DNA of 47,592 nucleotides, from positions 1 to 47,592 of the forward strand of contig MU400773.1 of assembly GCA_022578965.1 (NCBI GenBank), read 5' to 3'. The stretch is from Xylaria sp. FL1777. Its lineage: Eukaryota > Ascomycota > Sordariomycetes > Xylariales > Xylariaceae. The position numbers were made by a program, and so were the translations under genes. The notes under the pieces were generated by a model. That model did not search any database. It saw only the letters and a program-made list of their open reading frames with translations, and had not been told where the DNA came from. Shown piece by piece: positions 44,504 through 47,592 of the stretch. Position 1 is the first letter of the stretch. The number at the start of each line of letters is the position of its first letter.

Positions 44504-47332
44504 GTAAAAAACTTAACTTATTAAAAAAAGCAAACTTTAAGCTAAGTTAATATAAATAACAAGAACAAAAAAATCCTAGTTAAAAAAAATGTTAAAATTA
44601 AAGTTTATAATATATTTGCTTTATAATACTTTAAAGTACTAGTAATAAATAAAGCATATATTTGCAAAAATATAAATAGTGCAATATATTAACTAATTTA
44701 ATTCTTGCAACAAAAAAGCATAGTTCTTTATTTAATAACTTTTTTTATAAATTACTTAAAGAATATATTAAAGTATTTATAATTTAGCTTTATAAAGCTA
44801 CTAATATTGCTTTTACTTTTACTTAACTTTAATAAGCTAAAACTATATAAATTAAGCTTTAACTTACTTTAGCTACTAAAAAAAGTGCTTTATATTAGTA
44901 TTAATAGCATTTAATACTTAGCTATTAGTAGTACTAGTAAGTTAGTAATAAACATAAATAATAATAATACTTTTAAAAGTATGCAACGCTTTAATAAAGC
45001 TTATAAAAGTAAAAATTACAAGTAATAAACAGTATTACTTAACTTTTTTAGTTATACTGCTAAACAACACAACTAAAGCTTTGATTTATGTAAAATTATA
45101 ATTAGCATAATTTATAAATAGCTTTTTTTGCATTGTAGTATAAGCACTAAAATTAAAACTTTAAATAGCAAAAGTGTAGCTTTAAGTAATAATTTACTTA
45201 AGGCTAAGTTTACTATAGTGCATATTTTTTTAAATAAATAAAGCAAAAAAAAATATTAAAAATAGTTTGCTATATATAAAAATTAACTATATGCTACATT
45301 TTTAAATAAAAAAGGTTTAGCGATTATAGCTATTAGCTAAACTAAATAAAACTATTACTAAACTAGTAAAACTATAAACTTAGTTATATTAAACCTTAAA
45401 GTTTAATATAAGTTAAATATTATAGCTTTTAATTTAAACAATGTTTAAACTTTGTGCTTAAAAAAAAACATTAAAAATAAAACAAACCAAAAAACTAATT
45501 AACTTACTTTTATTGAAAAAAAGCTTACTTTAATTAATAATTCTTTTAACAATAATAAAAAAGCTAATATAAATGCTAAAAGTAAAAAAAAAGCAAAAGC
45601 AAAAAGTATTAAAGCTAACAATACTAAAAACTTAATTATTAAGTTTTAACTAATAATAGCTATAAATATTTAGCAAATGTATAATATTATTTAGCAAACT
45701 ACTAATAAAAAAGCACAATATATTTTTAAACTTACTAAAAAAAATGCGCATGTTATTATTTTATTAAACTGCATTAAACAGTTTAAGTTTATTATTGCTT
45801 GTAGTTTACTATTAGCTTATATTATTTTTTAAGTTTTTGCATATATAACTTAGCTTAAAAAAAAAAATAGTATAGCTTTTTTAAACTAAGTAATTATTAT
45901 AGCAGAATTTTTATAGATCTAGTAGTAAATGTTTTTAGTTTTTTTTTATTTAATATATGCTCTTAAAAAAAAAAATATTTGTTTTAATAAATATTCTTTT
46001 TTTTAAGGCTTTATTACTTAATAAAATAAATATTTTCTTTTTTAAGGCTTTATTACTTAATAAAATAAATATTTTTTTTTTTAAAGCTTTATTACTTAAT
46101 AAAATAAATATTTTCTTTCTTAAGGCCTTATTACTTAATAGAATAAATATTTCATTTTTTAAAGCGTTTTATAACTTTATAGTTTACCTTTTTGCTATTT
46201 TATATTAATACTTAAATATTACTATACTAATATATTTTTATTTCTTTTTAAAGAACTTTTTATTTTTTTTTAAATTTTAAACTTAAATGTATAAACTATT
46301 GTATTTTACTAAAGCAATAAAAAGCGCTTAAACATTATAGCTAATTTTAATAATTCTAACTTATTTGTTTAAGTTTTTATTTATAGCTTAAGAACTGCTA
46401 GTGTAAATATTAACTTGCATAACTGCTGCTATAAAAGCTACATTATGTTTTTATTCTAAAGTATTAATGTATTAAACTAGCTACTTAGTTAATTTATGCG
46501 CATAAAACAAAAGAAATATATTAAGTAGTTTATTATTATAATTATTAGTATTATTTATAAAAAACATAAAAGTATTATATAATGCAAGTTTTTATAGCAA
46601 ATTGCTATAAAAAGCAATATTAATTCTAAGATTAAAAAAAAGTTAAGCATTATTATTTATTATAAAATGATTTAATGCTTATATAATTAACTATATAGTT
46701 GTTACTTATTAAAGGCTATAAACTTTAGTATTATTACTATTTTTTTTGGATTTTTTTGTAAAGTATATAATTATATTTTTGCTATTACTTAGCTTGCTAT
46801 AAATAAACTTAAACAATGTTATATTATAAATAAGTTTGCAGCTTTTAATTATATTATATGTGCTATATATTTAGCAAAGCTATAAAGCACTAAAAAAAAA
46901 AAGCCTTTTATAACATTTTAGCAAGTAAAATAGTTAAATAACTTAAAACAATAGTATTTTTTATATTTTTATGAATATTTGCTAAATAAAATTATTATTG
47001 CTTTTTAGAAAGCTAAAAACTAGAATATTAAAGCTATTAATGCTTGTTTAGCTAAAATTAATAAGGCGTAAATAGCTTAGAAAAAAGCAAAACTTAAAAA
47101 GCAGAAAAATAAAGAACGTGCATAGCAAAAACAAGAAAAACAAGAAGAAAAAAAACAATTAAAGGAAAAAAAGGCCTAAAAGAAAGCTAAAGTTAAAAAA
47201 AAAGCAAAAATTGCAAAAAAGGCTAAAGTTGCAAAAAAAGCAGCATATAAAACCTTTAAAAAGCAATAAGCATAAGCAAAAGAAAAAAATGCAAATACTG
47301 CAACAAATAGTAATAAATATAAAATATTCTAA
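44504..47332 (+). pseudogene. Unidentified frame 3 of the palindrome array (about 943 codons)
   Basis: A single plus-strand frame, checked at 44510, 44759, 45059, 45473, 45956, 46439, 46859 and 47276 without a shift; stops are TAA/TAG. Segments: NNTFKSMQRFNKAYKSKN near 44960; SKSVALSNNLLKAKFTIVHI near 45168; FAIYKNQLYATFLNKKGLAI near 45270; FIEKKLTLINNSFNNNKKAN near 45508, then Lys/Ala/Ser-rich; TTNKKAQYIFKLTKKNAHVI near 45703. Next come 13-residue tandem repeats (46005-46160), then ITFQQVKQLNNLKQQYFLYF near 46904 and a long Lys/Gln/Ala-rich basic coiled coil (INKAQIAQKKAKLKKQKNKE) ending at TAA 47330. The basic tail recalls fungal pogo-like transposases, but no DDE motif was found. Function unknown. 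Confidence 0.6.
46005..46160 (+). repeat. 39-base minisatellite, four copies, in frame
   Basis: Units begin at 46005, 46044, 46083 and 46122, with a partial fifth at 46161: AAGGCTTTATTACTTAATAA then AATAAATATTTTCTTTTTT. 39 bases equals 13 codons, so the host frame is kept (QGFITQQNKYFLF with stops read as Gln). Flanking half units start at about 45985. Confidence 0.88.
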
Positions 47333-47592
47333 TAGTTTAGCTATATACTTAAGTAAATTACGAATTAAGTTTATATTATTATAGTATTAAAAGTACTTAT
47401 TAAATGTAATAATAAAACTTGTTAAAAACAAAAAAGCTTTAAAAAATAAATATTTAAAAAAAAAAAAAAGCAAATTTATTAATTGTTTAATTATAACTAT
47501 AAATATTAAAAAATTAAATATTTAAAATATATAAATATTAAATATAATTATATAAATTAATAAAATTATATATATAAAAAATTATATAAAAA
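47333..47592. other. Downstream AT-rich end with RIP-altered palindrome core
   Basis: After the third long frame, 47508-47523 reads AAAAAATTAAATATTT, the array core AAAAAACTAAATATTT with one C-to-T change. It would be the right-hand end of the last unit. The rest is very AT-rich and I see nothing else before the window ends. Confidence 0.45.

Noticed and set aside
45957..46208. 83-codon plus-strand frame with Leu-rich periodic sequence
   Set aside because: It is the minisatellite read in the wrong frame; the 943-codon frame runs through the same DNA in another phase.
46860..47332. pogo/Fot-type transposase
   Set aside because: The basic Lys/Gln/Ala tail fits such proteins, but no DDE residues or DNA-binding domain could be read upstream in the same frame.
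1..47592. Mitochondrial or plasmid origin, suggested by the AT content and dispersed palindromes
   Set aside because: Chromodomain Gypsy elements, a Tad1-like LINE, TTAGGG repeats and CpA-to-TpA changes in paired LTRs all indicate fungal nuclear DNA.
1..47592. Bacterial genes, operons, CRISPR arrays
   Set aside because: No ribosome binding sites or compact intact ORFs; the repeats seen are direct tandem units without spacers.

Overview
The window reads as nuclear DNA of a filamentous ascomycete fungus (Pezizomycotina): a repeat-packed, extremely AT-rich block degraded by repeat-induced point mutation (RIP). CpA/TpG is largely replaced by TpA, long reading frames are interrupted almost only by TAA/TAG (expected from CAA, CAG, CGA or TGG codons), and the G and C that remain sit mostly in ApG/CpT contexts such as AGCT. 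Paired copies of one LTR show the change directly: GCTTAATCATAACA in one copy is GCTTAATTATAATA in another, two CpA to TpA changes. I see no intact gene, no tRNA or rRNA and no CRISPR. Product calls come from hand-translating damaged frames, so boundaries are approximate.

Layout. 1-1.2 kb: 3' end of a chromodomain Gypsy pol (+). 2.0-3.5 kb: a 26-bp minisatellite, a short GC-richer island and repeat R copy 1. 3.5-6.1 kb: a truncated LTR and two tandem 1.2-kb units that may be solo LTRs. 7310-15315: a full-length chromodomain Gypsy element on the minus strand with 193-bp LTRs, recognisable reverse transcriptase, integrase zinc finger, integrase core and chromodomain, plus a long plus-strand frame between pol and the 3' LTR. 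15.5-20.6 kb: a Tad1-like LINE (minus) with zinc-knuckle ORF1 and RT. 20.6-26.3 kb: plus-strand degenerate coding I cannot name. 26.3-32.8 kb: minus-strand degenerate coding I cannot name. 32836-36707: a second copy of the same Gypsy on the plus strand, truncated in pol close to a short telomere-type tract (GGGTTAGGGTTAG). 36.7-38.2 kb: repeat R copy 2, less mutated than copy 1.

38.2-47.6 kb is the most unusual part: three very long plus-strand frames (about 1,340, 379 and 943 codons), with a possible short one between the second and third, separated by palindromes that share the core AAAAAACTAAATATTT/AAATATTTAGTTTTTT. The big frames show no frameshift at the points checked, and two contain tandem repeats whose unit is a multiple of three bases, so they look like real genes killed by point mutation only. 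They match no family I can name with confidence. The shared palindromes suggest either tandem TIR-bearing elements or genes separated by hairpin signals in one larger mobile or viral-like element.
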